From Bradyrhizobium sp. Ash2021 (GTDB lineage: Bacteria > Pseudomonadota > Alphaproteobacteria > Rhizobiales > Xanthobacteraceae), in the NCBI RefSeq assembly GCF_031202265.1, contig NZ_CP100604.1, positions 5,562,501 to 5,626,500 on the forward strand: a stretch of DNA of 64,000 nucleotides, in the 5' to 3' direction. Shown one piece after another: positions 63,101 through 64,000 of this stretch; the stretch's first letter is position 1; each line of letters begins with the position of its first letter. Under the pieces are notes generated by a model, which searched no databases, was not told the DNA's origin, and was given only the letters and a program-made list of their open reading frames with translations. The translations under genes were made by a program, and so were the position numbers.

Positions 63101-63634
63101 ATGGCCGCCGCGGAGCCCACCGCAGTCCCCGTCTACATTCCGCTCCTTGTTGCGGCGCTTCCCGTGATCCTTTCGCCGATTTTGGCGTGGGCCCTTGGCC
63201 GATCGAGGATTTCCAAGGAATTGGCAACGATCGACTATCTTAACAAACGGCTCGATTTCCTCGAGCGGCTGAACAAGCTCCGCACGCAACTCCCGGAAGG
63301 TCCGATCAGGCCGTTCCTGGACACGGAGATCGAACATTGCGAGGCGTTTCTGCGTCAGCCGCACATGTCCATCCCACGCAGTACAGAGATGGAGGTGGCC
63401 GCGCCTCAGTCGCTTTTGGCTCGGTTCTTTCTCACCCAGCCGGCCGTGTCCACGCGCAAGCGCATTTTCAAAGGGCTTTTCTATTTCTTCTTCGGAATCG
63501 TAGTGTTTTTCCTGATGGCGGTACCAACCGTTCTGTTTTCCGGGACGTCTAGCGAAGACTCGTGGATCATCATCCCGTTTGGCTTTATCTTCTACCTTGT
63601 CATTGCTCTTCTGTTTCGTCGCGCGGCGCGCTAA
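63101..63634 (+). CDS. Conserved membrane protein of unknown function
   Basis: This 177-residue protein has an N-terminal hydrophobic segment (YIPLLVAALPVILSPILAWA), a hydrophilic helical middle probably forming a coiled coil (ELATIDYLNKRLDFLERLNK) and two C-terminal transmembrane helices (GLFYFFFGIVVFFLMAV; IIPFGFIFYLVIALLF). No family recognised. Confidence 0.6.
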   Translation: MAAAEPTAVPVYIPLLVAALPVILSPILAWALGRSRISKELATIDYLNKRLDFLERLNKLRTQLPEGPIRPFLDTEIEHCEAFLRQPHMSIPRSTEMEVAAPQSLLARFFLTQPAVSTRKRIFKGLFYFFFGIVVFFLMAVPTVLFSGTSSEDSWIIIPFGFIFYLVIALLFRRAAR

Positions 63635-63664
63635 TGGCCAGAGCGCGCACCACTGCATATCCGC

Positions 63665-63775
63665 AGCTGGCACTTTTCGGACGTGCCGGGCCGGCCTGAC
63701 GATGTCTGCTGTTGAGGGTAGAACGGACGTGCCGCGCGAGCCCTATCACTTCCGATTTTGGCCCTAAGCGGTCAC
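63665..63775 (+). repeat. Interspersed repeat family B, copy
   Basis: TGGCACTTTTCGGACGTGCC, GATGTCTGCTGTTGAGGGTA, CCGATTTTGGCCCTAAGCGG. The same opening starts again at the right edge of the window (CTTCTGGCACTT). Confidence 0.7.
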
Positions 63776-63907
63776 TAAGGCCGCCTGTGCTGGCAAGCGA
63801 ATTCACGAGGTTATGGCCGTTGCCAAACGTGAAGTCGCCGCAGACTGCCCAACTATAGCGTGGTAACGTCCCTCCGTTGCATCGGCTGACCCCCACGGGA
63901 GGGTCAT

Positions 63908-64000
63908 ATGGCAATTCACGTCGGACGGCGCGAATTCATAGTCACGCTCAGCGTCGCATTTGCGGCGCTACCGAGTAGCGAAGGTCGGCTTCTGGCACTT
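63908..64000 (+). pseudogene. Leader fragment of an ABC substrate-binding protein
   Basis: MAIHVGRREFIVTLSVAFAA resembles MAIHIRRREFISLLGSAAAA of the intact gene at 42315, including the upstream CCCCACGGGAG. After about 25 codons the sequence becomes the start of a family B repeat (TTCTGGCACTT), so the gene appears cut, though the window ends here. Confidence 0.6.

Noticed and set aside
63008..63673. 221-codon minus-strand frame
   Set aside because: Antisense of the membrane protein at 63101, with a charged, family-less translation.

Overview
The window looks like a chromosomal segment of a Bradyrhizobium-type alphaproteobacterium (Bradyrhizobiaceae; Rhodopseudomonas and Nitrobacter are close alternatives). 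The evidence is high G+C, the pleD-divK pair, the mipZ-panC neighbourhood, clpS-clpA, a Phasin_2 protein, EipB (DUF1849), and dispersed palindromic and interspersed repeats of the kind that litter bradyrhizobial genomes. No rRNA or tRNA gene and no CRISPR array was found. Species-level assignment is not possible from reading alone.

Region 1 (1 to about 31.7 kb) is ordinary, densely packed core genome. It holds cell-cycle signalling (pleD fragment, divK), dinB with a zinc-finger-like N-terminus, envelope protein EipB, a RidA-like protein, a GDPD phosphodiesterase, a DUF482 acyltransferase, a HIT protein, and a large DUF2235 membrane hydrolase. These are followed by tsaA/trmO, a TctC-type binding protein, azlC-azlD, a lytic transglycosylase, PilZ, clpA-clpS, a phasin, a D,D-carboxypeptidase with a SPOR domain, a DnaJ-domain membrane protein, a VWA protein, an exported alpha/beta hydrolase, mipZ, panC, and several conserved proteins of unknown function, ending at a DUF599 protein. 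The phasin and the alpha/beta hydrolase share a palindromic upstream motif.

Region 2 (about 31.7 to 64 kb) is accessory and heavily rearranged. It contains two complete 1417-bp IS256-family copies, each with a perfect 9-bp target duplication, and a decayed third copy. It also contains an apparently ORF-less group II intron and a 3' fragment of a second one, several families of about 60-120 bp interspersed repeats between genes, two phage-type integrase tails, and at least five broken genes. One IS copy has split the adaptor gene of an RND efflux system just upstream of an intact pump gene. Other cargo includes a secreted phytochelatin-synthase-like C83 peptidase next to a small Cys-rich exported peptide, a Tat-type ABC binding protein, a frameshifted DUF1254/DUF1214 gene, a GST, an adenylate cyclase/TPR protein, a SulP transporter with a beta-carbonic anhydrase, DUF2252, a TorF-like outer-membrane protein, a VIT/CCC1-like membrane protein, DUF2147, and an orphan LanC-like cyclase.

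Two FNR/FixK-type boxes (TTG-N8-CAA) flank the SulP-carbonic anhydrase block. One lies midway between SulP and DUF2252, the other upstream of a glycine-rich exported protein. This suggests the 48.8-53.5 kb block is an oxygen-responsive unit. The strongest leads are the ORF-less intron lying exactly inside an interspersed repeat, the IS-interrupted efflux adaptor, the peptidase/Cys-rich peptide pair, and the orphan LanC.
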